Shown one piece after another: positions 42,517 to 52,044 of a DNA stretch of 64,000 nucleotides. The stretch is taken from positions 18,274 to 82,273 of the forward strand of contig CAYMWA010000003.1 in assembly GCA_964393795.1 (NCBI GenBank), read 5' to 3'. A model generated the notes under the pieces. That model made no database searches. It saw nothing but the letters and a program-made list of their open reading frames with translations, and had not been told where the DNA came from. The DNA comes from Chryseosolibacter sp964393795 (GTDB lineage Bacteria > Bacteroidota > Bacteroidia > Cytophagales > Cyclobacteriaceae). Numbering within the stretch: position 1 is the stretch's first letter; every line of letters begins with the position of its first letter. Both the position numbers and the translations under genes were made by a program.

Positions 42517-45500
42517 ATGAAGTTTAATTTTTACCCGAACAGAGCGCAATGGGGAAGACACATGTTGCCTTTCCTGTTTGCACTATTGATGGTGGGCAAC
42601 GCATTGGCGGTGCCTGTGCAAGAAACCAGGGTGACCGGACGAGTGACATCGACCGATGACAATCAGGGACTTCCCGGTGTGAGTGTTGTTGTAAAAGGTA
42701 CTCAGCAGGGAACGATCACCGATGCCGAAGGACGGTATTCCATCAGCGTCCCAAGTACCAATGCAACCCTGGTGTTTTCGTTTATCGGTTACAATGGCCA
42801 GGAAGTTCCACTCAACGGCAGAACGGTCGTGGACCTTTCTCTTTCACAAAGCGTGTCGACACTCGATGAGGTCGTGGTGACCGCTCTCGGTATCGAGCGC
42901 GAAGAAAGATCGCTGGGATATTCCGTTGGCGAAGTAGATGGTGAGGTGTTGTCGCGTGTTTCACAGGAAAACGTGCTCACCGGTTTGGCCGGACAGGTTC
43001 CGGGCGTTAACATCAGTTCAACCGGTACTGCGGGATCTTCCGTGAGCGTTGTCATTCGCGGTGCAACTTCCCTATCGACGGACAACCAACCGCTTTTCGT
43101 CATTGATGGTGTCCCGATTATGAACACGTTGAACAACGTCACCCAAATCGGGAGCGACAACAGGGCCGACTTCGGAAACGCGATCTCAGATTTGAATCCG
43201 CAGGATGTTGAAAGCATATCCGTTCTGAAAGGACCAAGTGCGGCGGCGCTCTACGGATCCCGGGCAGGTAACGGTGTTATTCTGATTACCACCAAGAGTG
43301 GCGCAAAGGCGAGGAGAATGAGCGTGTCCGTGAGTTCCAATACAGTTTTGGAACAACCGTACGAGTATCTGAAGATGCATAAAAAGTTTGCCGCAGGTAT
43401 TTTTCCGTTTACACCGGATGATGTTCCTGTGTTGATCATTGAAGAAGGTTCCGCCGGACGTGTCGGTCCCGAACTTGACAAGGGATACAACGCGATCCAG
43501 TGGAACAGCCCGCTGGATTCAGAAGGCAACCCAATTCCGATACCACTGGTATCCCACCCGAACAACGTGAAGAACTTTGTGCAAACGGGCGTCACAACGA
43601 CCAATGGAATCTCAATCTCGAACAGCACAGACAGGATTAACTACCGGCTTTCCTATTCCAATATGAATAACCGCGGAATCATCCCCGGCTCCGACCTGTT
43701 CAGGAATTCACTGAGTATCAACTCGGCATTGAAGGCAAATGACAAGTTGACCATCAGCACGAACGTGAATCTCAGCCGCAATAACTCGAACAATCGCCCG
43801 GCAGGTAACCGTGGTGCCAACCCGATGCAGTGGGCATACGCTGTATCTCCGCACATCGACATCATGGACTTGAAGAATTATTGGGTGCCGGGCAAGGAAG
43901 GTATCGAGCAACTTTCGCAGGGCCCTGGCGATTACAACAACCCGTGGTTCATTGCACATGAAGTGAAAAATTCGTTCGTACGCGACAGGCTGTACGGTAA
44001 CGTGAAAGCTGACTGGCAGATCACGCCGGAGTTCAGCCTGATGGCGCGGTACGGTCTGGATACCTACAATGAACAGCGCGAAGTGAAAGTTCCGATGAGC
44101 TACACGGAAGATCCGGGAGGCGCTTATGGTATTGTGAACATGAGAAACTATGAACGCAATGCAGATTTCCTCGCCACTTATGCGAAAGACATCAGCGCCT
44201 TTAGCTTGTCGGCATCAGTTGGAGGAAACGTCATGTATACGTCGAGTGACAACGTAACTACTTCCACGAAGAGCGGAACCGGGTTGGTAATTCCTGGTCT
44301 CTACAGGCTTAGCAATATTGCACCTGCCAACTTGAACTACTCCAATTATTTCGGCGAGAGCGCAGTTCATAGCATTTACGGCTTACTGAATTTAGGGTAT
44401 AAGGACATTGTCTACCTGGATGTGACTGCGCGTAACGACTGGTCAAGTACATTGCCTAAGGAAAACAGATCCTACTTCTACCCCTCGGCATCGTTGAGCG
44501 TCTTGTTGAGTGAGATGGTGGATGTGACGAATGTAGACCTGTTCAAACTTCGTGGAGGCGTTGCGATGGTAGGTAACGGTACGGTCCCTTATGCACTTGA
44601 GAATGTACTGGTCGCATCTGAGTCGTGGGACGGTATTGTTCGTCTTGGCAAAGGTGGCGGACTGCTCCTTCCTAACCTGATGCCTGAAGAGGCCACTTCG
44701 TACGAGGGTGGTATCGACCTTGCGCTGTTTGGAAACCGGGTCCGGTTTTCAGGAACGTATTACACCGAGGACAATAAGAACCAGATCTTCCCGAGCCGGT
44801 TAGCGCCATCTACGGGCTTCACCACCCGGAATATCAACAACGGTCTTTTGCGCAGCCGCGGAGTTGAACTGTCGCTGGGCGGAACTCCGCTGCAAAGGGG
44901 CGATCTGCGGTTGGATGTAACGTTGAACTATTCCAGGAACAGGACGACTGTGGAGGAACTGCCGGAAGGCGTGGATTACCTGACACTTTGGACAGATGCC
45001 AAAGGTGGTGCAAGAACTTATCTGGGCGAAGAGATCGGCGATATCTATGATGCGAAGCTTATCACTGTGGAAGACAAGAGCTCCCCTTATTATGGCTGGC
45101 CACTACTGGATGAAAACGGTTCGTGGCAGCGTATTTCCTGGGAGAACACGAAGAACAAGATCGGTAATTTCAATCCGGACTTTATGATGGGCATGCAGAC
45201 CTCGTTGAGCTATAAGGCCTTCACATTGAATCTGGCATTCGACTGGAGAAGCGGGGGAGATTTCGTTTCCCAAACGTACCGCTACGGAGAGTCGGACCTG
45301 AGTTCACAACGGTGGCTTGATCTGTTGATCAACCCGGGTGGACGCAGTGGCGATGAACTACGCGATTATCTCGTCGACAACGACCTCGTGGTTGTAAGAG
45401 ACCACTTCAACATAGTAGGTGGACCCACGGCTGAATACGGCGGATTCCCGTTTGTGTATGAAGGCATTAGCTTCTCTTCAGGAGGTGTATTCAATCCTGG

Positions 45501-45903
45501 TGTGATCGCGGAATATGACGGTGACGGGAACATTATTGGCTACATTGAAAACCTGGGTGGTTCTGAGACACAGATGATTCCTTATGCGGATAACTATCCG
45601 TGGGACTTCACCAAAACAGCTACCTTTGACGCGTCATTTGTGAAACTAAGGGAAGCCTCTATTTCCTATGCACTGCCGAGCAGTTTTGTTGAAAGGCTGA
45701 AACTTCAGAATGCCAGCGTATCCCTTTACACGAGAAACGTGATGCTGTGGACTGCAGCGAAGATCGGTGTCGATCCTGAATTGGCGTTCCAGCATGAAGG
45801 AGGACGACAAGGGAACGGTATCATGTTCAAGCAGGGTATTGAACGGTACAATGTAACGCCGTGGGTGTTCCCGATCGGCTTCAAGCTAAATGTAACGTTA
45901 TAA
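42517..45903 (+). CDS. SusC/RagA family TonB-linked outer-membrane protein
   Basis: A 1128-residue SusC-type transporter: signal peptide to about residue 32, CarboxypepD_reg-like domain (about 40-115), plug domain (about 120-250) with the SusC signatures LDEVVVTALGI and SVLKGPSAAALYGSRAGNGVILITTK, and a long barrel ending KLNVTL. Paired with SusD just downstream it binds and imports an oligosaccharide. By neighbourhood the substrate is a hexosamine- or sialic-acid-bearing glycan. Confidence 0.95.
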   Translation: MKFNFYPNRAQWGRHMLPFLFALLMVGNALAVPVQETRVTGRVTSTDDNQGLPGVSVVVKGTQQGTITDAEGRYSISVPSTNATLVFSFIGYNGQEVPLNGRTVVDLSLSQSVSTLDEVVVTALGIEREERSLGYSVGEVDGEVLSRVSQENVLTGLAGQVPGVNISSTGTAGSSVSVVIRGATSLSTDNQPLFVIDGVPIMNTLNNVTQIGSDNRADFGNAISDLNPQDVESISVLKGPSAAALYGSRAGNGVILITTKSGAKARRMSVSVSSNTVLEQPYEYLKMHKKFAAGIFPFTPDDVPVLIIEEGSAGRVGPELDKGYNAIQWNSPLDSEGNPIPIPLVSHPNNVKNFVQTGVTTTNGISISNSTDRINYRLSYSNMNNRGIIPGSDLFRNSLSINSALKANDKLTISTNVNLSRNNSNNRPAGNRGANPMQWAYAVSPHIDIMDLKNYWVPGKEGIEQLSQGPGDYNNPWFIAHEVKNSFVRDRLYGNVKADWQITPEFSLMARYGLDTYNEQREVKVPMSYTEDPGGAYGIVNMRNYERNADFLATYAKDISAFSLSASVGGNVMYTSSDNVTTSTKSGTGLVIPGLYRLSNIAPANLNYSNYFGESAVHSIYGLLNLGYKDIVYLDVTARNDWSSTLPKENRSYFYPSASLSVLLSEMVDVTNVDLFKLRGGVAMVGNGTVPYALENVLVASESWDGIVRLGKGGGLLLPNLMPEEATSYEGGIDLALFGNRVRFSGTYYTEDNKNQIFPSRLAPSTGFTTRNINNGLLRSRGVELSLGGTPLQRGDLRLDVTLNYSRNRTTVEELPEGVDYLTLWTDAKGGARTYLGEEIGDIYDAKLITVEDKSSPYYGWPLLDENGSWQRISWENTKNKIGNFNPDFMMGMQTSLSYKAFTLNLAFDWRSGGDFVSQTYRYGESDLSSQRWLDLLINPGGRSGDELRDYLVDNDLVVVRDHFNIVGGPTAEYGGFPFVYEGISFSSGGVFNPGVIAEYDGDGNIIGYIENLGGSETQMIPYADNYPWDFTKTATFDASFVKLREASISYALPSSFVERLKLQNASVSLYTRNVMLWTAAKIGVDPELAFQHEGGRQGNGIMFKQGIERYNVTPWVFPIGFKLNVTL

Positions 45904-45921
45904 CATATAGACGCATACGAT

Positions 45922-47595
45922 ATGAAAATCTGGAATAAAAAAGTTTTCACCCTGTTCGCTTTCTGCTCGGCGATGTTGCTTTCGTGCGAGGACCTGACAG
46001 AAACGAACATTAACAGGAACGGGATTCCCGCTGACGATGTGAACCCGAACCTCGTGCTGCCGACCGTATTGACGGAGGCGGCCAGAATCTATACGGACCT
46101 TGGCTATCAGAACATCGCTGGTGTCGTACAACATACCCAAAAGGATGCCTGGTTCGGTGGTCACAATGACTATGAGTGGTCGGGAGGTCAGGACTGGTCA
46201 GGGTACTATGCAGTACTCCGCAACAATGACCTGTTGTACAACCGCGCGGTTGAAATGGATCTGGAGTTCCAACAGGGTGTCGCCCTGGTGATGCGTGGTT
46301 TCATGTTCGGACTGATCGCCGACCTGTGGGGCGATGCGCCGTACGAAGAGGCACTGCAAGGCGAGTCTGGCTTGATCAAGCCTGCTTTTGCACCGCAAGA
46401 AACGATTTATCGCGGCGTCCTTGCCGACCTGGAAGCAGCCAACACACTGCTGTCCAAGCCAGCGAGTGAGTATGAAGGCATTGACGAAGACGTCGATGTC
46501 TACTTTGGAGGCGATCCTGCCGGCTGGAGAAAGTTTGCCAATTCACTTGCATTGCGTTACTATATGCGCATATCGGATAAGTTGGCTAACGAGGCAAAGA
46601 CCGGTATAGAGAAGATATTCAGCAACCCTTCTCAGTATCCGATTATCGATGAAAGCAGCGAAGATGCGACGATGAGTTTCCCGGGAACCAGTCCCGGCAC
46701 ATCGTGGCCTGCCAGCGGTGCTTTCGATCCGAGCGGCAGCGACTACAAACGCATCAAGATGGCCGCTACACTTGTTGAAGCGCTTCAGGAAAAGGACGAC
46801 CCAAGACTTCCGGTTTGGGCCAGCAAAGTACAGATGCCCCTCGTGGTGGATGCTGGTCTGCCTCCCGGAACAGACAAAAAGGAAGATGGCGTAAGGTACC
46901 TTTCACCTGACATGTTGTTCGACAACAATGGCGATCCTATTACGGTGGATACCGATCCGGAATACGTGGGACTTCCTGCCAGCCTGGTGGGGCCTTCTGC
47001 CTACAACCTGAACGAGACCCCTGGACAGCTTTCGAACAATCTGCATGTTTCGTATCTCAATCCGATGTACAACAAGTCTACTGGCCCGCTGCTGAAAGCG
47101 CGGTTGATCTCTGCCGCAGAAGTGCATTTTATCCTGGCAGAAGCTGCCGTGAAAGGCTGGAGTGTCGGCGGCGCGACCGCTGCTGAAGATCACTACAAGG
47201 CGGGCATACAGGCGTCGCTCGAAGCATGGGGTGTAGGCGATGCGTACGACACCTATATCGCCGAGACCGCCGTGCAGTTCCCTGCTGCAGGCACGAATGA
47301 CGAAAAGCTTGAACAAATCATTGAACAGAAATGGATTGCAAGCTGGACGGCAGCGACCGAGTCATGGTTTGATTTCAGAAGAACCGGATTGCCTGCATTG
47401 ACGGCGGGGCCGCACGCCCAGCGTGCCGTATTGCCTGTGCGTTTCTTCTATCCTCAGGACGAACTCGCGCTGAATGAGAAGTCGAGCCAGGGATTGGAAA
47501 GGCTGAAGATTACCGGTTACTCACAGGCCGACGGAAAGAACAGTGCCTGGTCCAAGCCATGGGTGATCCAGGATACTGGTAAGCCCTGGGAGTAA
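45922..47595 (+). CDS. SusD/RagB family outer-membrane lipoprotein
   Basis: A 557-residue SusD-like lipoprotein with Cys22 (MLLSCEDL). The tetratricopeptide-like helical core is visible, for example RNNDLLYNRAVEM and LRYYMRISDKL, and the C-terminal FDFRRTGLP is typical. It forms the lid of the SusCD complex and captures the glycan. The start is 18 bp after the SusC stop; a strong terminator follows the stop, so SusCD is the end of its transcript. Confidence 0.95.
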   Translation: MKIWNKKVFTLFAFCSAMLLSCEDLTETNINRNGIPADDVNPNLVLPTVLTEAARIYTDLGYQNIAGVVQHTQKDAWFGGHNDYEWSGGQDWSGYYAVLRNNDLLYNRAVEMDLEFQQGVALVMRGFMFGLIADLWGDAPYEEALQGESGLIKPAFAPQETIYRGVLADLEAANTLLSKPASEYEGIDEDVDVYFGGDPAGWRKFANSLALRYYMRISDKLANEAKTGIEKIFSNPSQYPIIDESSEDATMSFPGTSPGTSWPASGAFDPSGSDYKRIKMAATLVEALQEKDDPRLPVWASKVQMPLVVDAGLPPGTDKKEDGVRYLSPDMLFDNNGDPITVDTDPEYVGLPASLVGPSAYNLNETPGQLSNNLHVSYLNPMYNKSTGPLLKARLISAAEVHFILAEAAVKGWSVGGATAAEDHYKAGIQASLEAWGVGDAYDTYIAETAVQFPAAGTNDEKLEQIIEQKWIASWTAATESWFDFRRTGLPALTAGPHAQRAVLPVRFFYPQDELALNEKSSQGLERLKITGYSQADGKNSAWSKPWVIQDTGKPWE

Positions 47596-47617
47596 AATTG
47601 TCTGGTTTTTGTTTAAG

Positions 47618-47646
47618 ATAGCGGAGCCGTCTCCGCTATTTTTTTT
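47618..47646 (+). terminator. Rho-independent terminator after susD
   Basis: ATAGCGGAG (47618-47626) and CTCCGCTAT (47631-47639) make a perfect 9-bp stem with a 4-base loop, followed by seven T. It lies 22 bp after the SusD stop codon. Confidence 0.92.
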
Positions 47647-47670
47647 AATCATCGTTAATGTTGTTTTGTT

Positions 47671-49056
47671 ATGACCAAATTCGTTAAGCCTGCCCTAATT
47701 GTTCTTGTAATCGCCGCCGCGGTCGTTTATTCGGGATTTGTCTATGAAACTTACGAGCCCGGCCATTCACACCATGACCACTCCGATCACTATCATGAAC
47801 ATTCTCACAGCGAAGCAATCGAGTTGCCAGAGCGGTTACTCTTCCCTGCACGCGAACCAGACCGCGTCATCCTCAACCTCACCGAAACGCCGCAAACAGC
47901 CCTGGCTGTGAACTGGCGCACAGACACGACTGTTAAAAGCGGATTCGTCGAATACGCGGTGGCCACCGCAGGACCGGAGTTCACAGAACTGGCGCGGCGG
48001 ATCGATGCGAAGATGGAAGCGCTGACTACGAAGCATTTGGAAGAACCCACTATCGCCGCGCACTATTTCTCTGCCAGGCTGGAAAACCTGAAGCCCGGAG
48101 AGAAGTACGTCTATCGCGTAGGCACAACCGGCGCCTGGAGCGAATGGTATCAGGTGCAGATGCCCGATCTTTCCGATGAAAAAATTTCCTTCATCTATTT
48201 CGGCGATGCGCAAAACGATCTCAAATCCATGTGGTCGCGCGTTATCCGCGAAGCATACAAAACAATACCGCACGTCGACTTCATGCTGCATGCCGGTGAC
48301 CTGATCAACCGCCACGACCGCGACATCGACTGGGGCGAATGGTTTTACGCAGGAAGCTTCATCCATGCGACGGTACCCAGCGTGATGACGCCGGGCAACC
48401 ATGAATATGGCAAAGGCGTGATCCTCTCGCCGCAATGGCGTCCGCAGTTCAACCTTCCGGTGAACGGGCCCAAAGGACTCGAGGAAACCTGCTACGCCAT
48501 CAATTATCCCAATCTTAAGATCATCTCCCTTGATGCCGAACAGATTGATGAATCACCGAAGTATGCCAGGAGGCAAGCCGAGTGGCTCGACTCCCTGCTG
48601 ACCAACGACCCGCGGAAGTGGACGGCTGTTACCCTGCATTATCCGCTGTTCTCCACCAAAGCGAATCGCGACAACGAGAAACTTCGCAAGCGCTTTAAAC
48701 CGATCTTCGACAAACACAGGGTGGATATCGTGCTGCAGGGACATGATCATGCGTACGGCCGCGGAATGGTGAATAATGTTCCTACAGGCTTTAGCATGAA
48801 GGACAATACGTCAGGAACGATGTATGTTGTGTCGGTCAGCGGCCCAAAGATGTATGACGTTTCCGACGATGGGTGGATGGATCGCCGGGCCCGCAATACG
48901 CAGCTCTTCCAAATCATCACCATCGATCACAACAAATTGTCGTTTGAGTCGTACACGGCACACGGCGAACTATACGATGCCTTTGACCTGGAGAAGCGCG
49001 AGGGACAACCCAACAAACTGGTAAACCGTATTCCCGATACGCGGGAACGACTTTGA
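47671..49056 (+). CDS. Purple-acid-phosphatase-like metallophosphoesterase
   Basis: A 461-residue protein with an N-terminal hydrophobic helix (about residues 6-25) that may act as signal or anchor, then a His-rich stretch (about 32-48, ten His), a fibronectin-like domain (about 65-150) and a calcineurin-like phosphoesterase domain with GDAQ, GDLI, GNHEYG, LHYPL and GHDHAYG. The residue after the first Asp differs from its paralogue at 34250 (GDAQ against GDTH). It likely removes phosphate from a glycan or lipid outside the inner membrane. Confidence 0.83.
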   Translation: MTKFVKPALIVLVIAAAVVYSGFVYETYEPGHSHHDHSDHYHEHSHSEAIELPERLLFPAREPDRVILNLTETPQTALAVNWRTDTTVKSGFVEYAVATAGPEFTELARRIDAKMEALTTKHLEEPTIAAHYFSARLENLKPGEKYVYRVGTTGAWSEWYQVQMPDLSDEKISFIYFGDAQNDLKSMWSRVIREAYKTIPHVDFMLHAGDLINRHDRDIDWGEWFYAGSFIHATVPSVMTPGNHEYGKGVILSPQWRPQFNLPVNGPKGLEETCYAINYPNLKIISLDAEQIDESPKYARRQAEWLDSLLTNDPRKWTAVTLHYPLFSTKANRDNEKLRKRFKPIFDKHRVDIVLQGHDHAYGRGMVNNVPTGFSMKDNTSGTMYVVSVSGPKMYDVSDDGWMDRRARNTQLFQIITIDHNKLSFESYTAHGELYDAFDLEKREGQPNKLVNRIPDTRERL

Positions 49057-49100
49057 CAAATGAAATTAGGTGAGGGGCACTGTCATATGACGGTGCACCC

Positions 49101-49132
49101 ACTTAAATCTTAAAACTTACCACTTAAAACTT
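49101..49132 (+). repeat. Short heptamer array, ACTTAAA type
   Basis: Four or five units of ACTTAAA and variants lie downstream of the phosphatase gene, directly before the phased repeat at 49134. Confidence 0.65.
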
Positions 49133-49133
49133 T

Positions 49134-49161
49134 CCTGCGCTTTTTGCCCTGAAGTTTGCGC
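49134..49161. promoter_or_regulatory. 21-bp-phased repeat, reverse orientation (CCTGCGC-N14-TTTGCGC)
   Basis: TTTGCGC (49155-49161), the complement of GCGCAAA, and a weaker CCTGCGC (49134-49140) start 21 bp apart, 85 bp before the ceramidase-family gene. This is the weakest of the five sites. Confidence 0.45.
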
Positions 49162-49245
49162 GATCTGCAAGGGATGTTCACGGAGGATCGCTTATTTTTA
49201 TCCATTGTTGCCACGGGAACCCGTTAATAGTCACCCTTCTCCACC

Positions 49246-50514
49246 ATGAAAATGCGCTTCATCCTCCTCCTTGCCTGGCTTTCATTTAATGTACCCACCC
49301 TATATGCCCAGGGCCTCCGGGCAGGCGCCGCCGTTCGCACTATCACACCAGACCCGCTCCTGCCTGTCTCGGGTGGTATCGGGACCCCCAAACCGGCTAC
49401 CCAAAAGAAGGGCGACCTGTTCGCCCGTGCGATGGTACTGGAAAAAGGCAACACCCGCGTTGCCATTGTTAGCGTAGACAACCTGGGCTGGTCGGCCGCC
49501 CTTGGCGACAGATCGCGTGCGCTTATCAACGGCATCCCACCTGAACATATTCTCATCGGAGCCACGCATACCCACAGCGCACCTGATGCGTACGGTTTTC
49601 CGGATGAAAACGGAAAGTCGAACGCCGACCTCAAGTACCTTGACTGGTGTGTGAAGCAAATCGCCGACGCTGTAAATGAAGCCATAAAAAACTTGCAGCC
49701 GGCCGCGCTCAAAATCAATGTCGGAGAAGCGCATGGCAAGATCGCCTACAACTACTATGCGCCCCAACTCTATGATCCCCGCTGTGGTGTCATCCAGGCC
49801 ATTGCGACTTCGGGCAGGAATAAAGATGGAGTGATTGCTACATTGGTGAACTATGCCGTCCATCCCGAAGTGATCGGCTCCGGCCGTGGCATCCTAAGCC
49901 CTGATCTGTGTGGCCCGCTGTACGAACGCATCGAAGCCAAGGCGGGCGGTGTTGCCCTCTTCATGAACGGTGCACAGGGTGGCATGGTGACGGCTGACGT
50001 GCGACGAGACAACGGTCAGGAAGCGAACACATGGGAAGAGTGCAATCGTATCGGCCACCTCCTTGCGGATGAAGCCTTGCGCATCGTCGCACAGGCGAAA
50101 GTACAGACGGACCCGCGGCTCTTCATTGCTTCCCGTGATATCACCTTCCCCATCGATTCCGAAATCATGCGCTATATCCTGCAGCATTCGCCGATCAAAA
50201 TGACCACCACAAAGGGCGACTCCATAACGACCCGGCTCAACTATCTTGAAATCGGAACCGCAAAGGTATTGACCATTCCCGGGGAGGCATTGCCAAACAT
50301 TGGCTACTATGTGAAACGCCATATGGATACCGATCAGGCCTTCCTCTTCGGGTTGACCAACGATGCATTTGGCTACATACTCACCAAGGTAGATTTCAAC
50401 AGCTTCAAGCGGTACGACTATGTGTCGCGTACAAGTCTTGGCGAGATGACCGGAGAGATTTACATTGATACGGTCATGGACTGGCTTGATGTGCTGAATG
50501 ACAATAAGAAATAA
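49246..50514 (+). CDS. Neutral/alkaline non-lysosomal ceramidase family protein
   Basis: A 422-residue exported protein (signal peptide ending near AQ at 21-22). It has the family N-terminal domain: GAAVRTITPD, a metal-binding GATHTHSAPDAYG, the NYAVHPEVIG stretch and FMNGAQGGM, which carries the catalytic Ser/Gly region in true ceramidases. Length is shorter than the 650-700 of real ceramidases because the C-terminal domain is lacking, so the substrate may differ. It is grouped with a PhoPQ-activated protein and a sialidase. Confidence 0.8.
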   Translation: MKMRFILLLAWLSFNVPTLYAQGLRAGAAVRTITPDPLLPVSGGIGTPKPATQKKGDLFARAMVLEKGNTRVAIVSVDNLGWSAALGDRSRALINGIPPEHILIGATHTHSAPDAYGFPDENGKSNADLKYLDWCVKQIADAVNEAIKNLQPAALKINVGEAHGKIAYNYYAPQLYDPRCGVIQAIATSGRNKDGVIATLVNYAVHPEVIGSGRGILSPDLCGPLYERIEAKAGGVALFMNGAQGGMVTADVRRDNGQEANTWEECNRIGHLLADEALRIVAQAKVQTDPRLFIASRDITFPIDSEIMRYILQHSPIKMTTTKGDSITTRLNYLEIGTAKVLTIPGEALPNIGYYVKRHMDTDQAFLFGLTNDAFGYILTKVDFNSFKRYDYVSRTSLGEMTGEIYIDTVMDWLDVLNDNKK

Positions 50515-50579
50515 AACGATTTCCTAGATAATCTATGCGAGTGCTCGTACGAATGAACCTACAGAATCTACAGAACAGA

Positions 50580-51944
50580 ATGAAGCCCTGCCTGCGATAT
50601 GCGGCGATGCTGGTGTTTACGTTAGGCCTGGCTGTCAATGGAGTTGCTCAACCCGGTATCACGCCAGAAACTGCCCTGACAGCTTACCTGAATAACGGCG
50701 ACAAGATGTACCATTGGGCGGTGAAGGAAGAGTATGACCTTGGACCAACAAAGGCCTACAGCCTTTTGCTTACATCGCAACAATGGCATGAATATGTGTG
50801 GACGCACCAGCTGACCATTATTGTTCCCAATGAAAACAAATATGACGGTGCGCTGCTCTTTATTACGGGCGGGAGCAATAAGAAAGGGCTGCCAAACTGG
50901 AACGGCAAGGATGATGATCTGGTTGCTGCAATGGCAGGGCTTGCCGCTAAGAACAAGGCCATTGTGGCTGTGCTTCGACAAACACCTAATCAACCGTTGG
51001 TTGGCGACCTGACTGAAGATGCGCTCATCTCTTACACCCTGCATAAATTTAAAGAAGACGGTGACTACAGTTGGCCGTTGCTCTTTCCTATGGTGAAGAG
51101 CGCCGTGAAGGCGATGGATGCCGTGCAGGAATTTTCGAGCGATGTATTGAAACATCCGGTCAACCGGTTTCTGATATCGGGCGCCTCCAAGCGCGGATGG
51201 ACGACCTGGCTTACCGGCGCGAGCGGCGACAAACGCGTAGAAGCGATCGCACCCATGGTCATCGACATCCTTAATATGCCGGTGAACCTCGACTATCAGG
51301 TTAAGATGTGGAACGACTACAGCATCCAGATTGAGGATTATGTCAAACTTGGAATCCCACAAACGGCCCGTACCGAAAAGGGTCAGGCCATTACCACGAT
51401 GGTTGACCCGTATTCCTATCGCAAAAAATTGACTATGCCCAAAATGATCTTTATGGGCACCAATGATGAATACTGGACGGTAGATGCCATCAAGCATTAT
51501 ATCGACAGCATTCCCGGCGAAAACTATATCAAGTATGTGCCCAATGCCGGCCATGGCCTCGGCGACAAAAAGGAAGCACTGACCACCCTCAGTGCCTTCT
51601 TCGGACAAACGCTTGCGAAGAAGTCTTATCCGGCCCTGGCATGGGACATGTCGCAATCGAAAAAAGGAGTAACCCTGAAGGTACGCACAACGCCGGATTT
51701 GCTCGTTGGCGCCATGCTTTGGTCTGCGGATTCAGAAGACACCGACTTTCGCGATGAGAAGTGGGCGGGCAAAAGTGTTGACCTGAAAAAGAAGCGTGCG
51801 TTGGTGACGGCGACTCAACCGTTTCCAGAGAAGGGATATCGCGCCTTTTACCTCGACCTTACATACAAGGATGCCAATGGCGGCGAGTACAACGAAAGTA
51901 CACGGATGTTCGTCGTCGACGATGACGAGGTGTTTCTGAGATAG
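50580..51944 (+). CDS. PhoPQ-activated pathogenicity-related family protein
   Basis: This 454-residue protein has a signal peptide (MKPCLRYAAMLVFTLGL onward, cleaved near residue 24) and an alpha/beta-hydrolase-like body with ISGASKRGWTTWLTGA, which holds the Ser of the family, and a His in NAGHGLGD. The family (PqaA type) is exported and of poorly known function. The frame opens at 50535, but Met at 50580 starts the signal peptide. It follows the ceramidase-family gene. Confidence 0.83.
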   Translation: MKPCLRYAAMLVFTLGLAVNGVAQPGITPETALTAYLNNGDKMYHWAVKEEYDLGPTKAYSLLLTSQQWHEYVWTHQLTIIVPNENKYDGALLFITGGSNKKGLPNWNGKDDDLVAAMAGLAAKNKAIVAVLRQTPNQPLVGDLTEDALISYTLHKFKEDGDYSWPLLFPMVKSAVKAMDAVQEFSSDVLKHPVNRFLISGASKRGWTTWLTGASGDKRVEAIAPMVIDILNMPVNLDYQVKMWNDYSIQIEDYVKLGIPQTARTEKGQAITTMVDPYSYRKKLTMPKMIFMGTNDEYWTVDAIKHYIDSIPGENYIKYVPNAGHGLGDKKEALTTLSAFFGQTLAKKSYPALAWDMSQSKKGVTLKVRTTPDLLVGAMLWSADSEDTDFRDEKWAGKSVDLKKKRALVTATQPFPEKGYRAFYLDLTYKDANGGEYNESTRMFVVDDDEVFLR

Positions 51945-52044
51945 GATGAATGCAGTCGGGAATGATGCGAGCAGGCATACCCTTACCGTTGCGAATAACG
52001 AAGAAATATACTACCCACCAATGACTACAAGAACAACCACCGGC

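Noticed and set aside
47671..47820. His-rich segment as a zinc-transporter loop
   Set aside because: The rest of the protein is a soluble phosphoesterase with only one hydrophobic helix.
50622..51656. Minus-strand frame of 344 residues
   Set aside because: Antisense to the PhoPQ-activated-type gene; codon shadow only.
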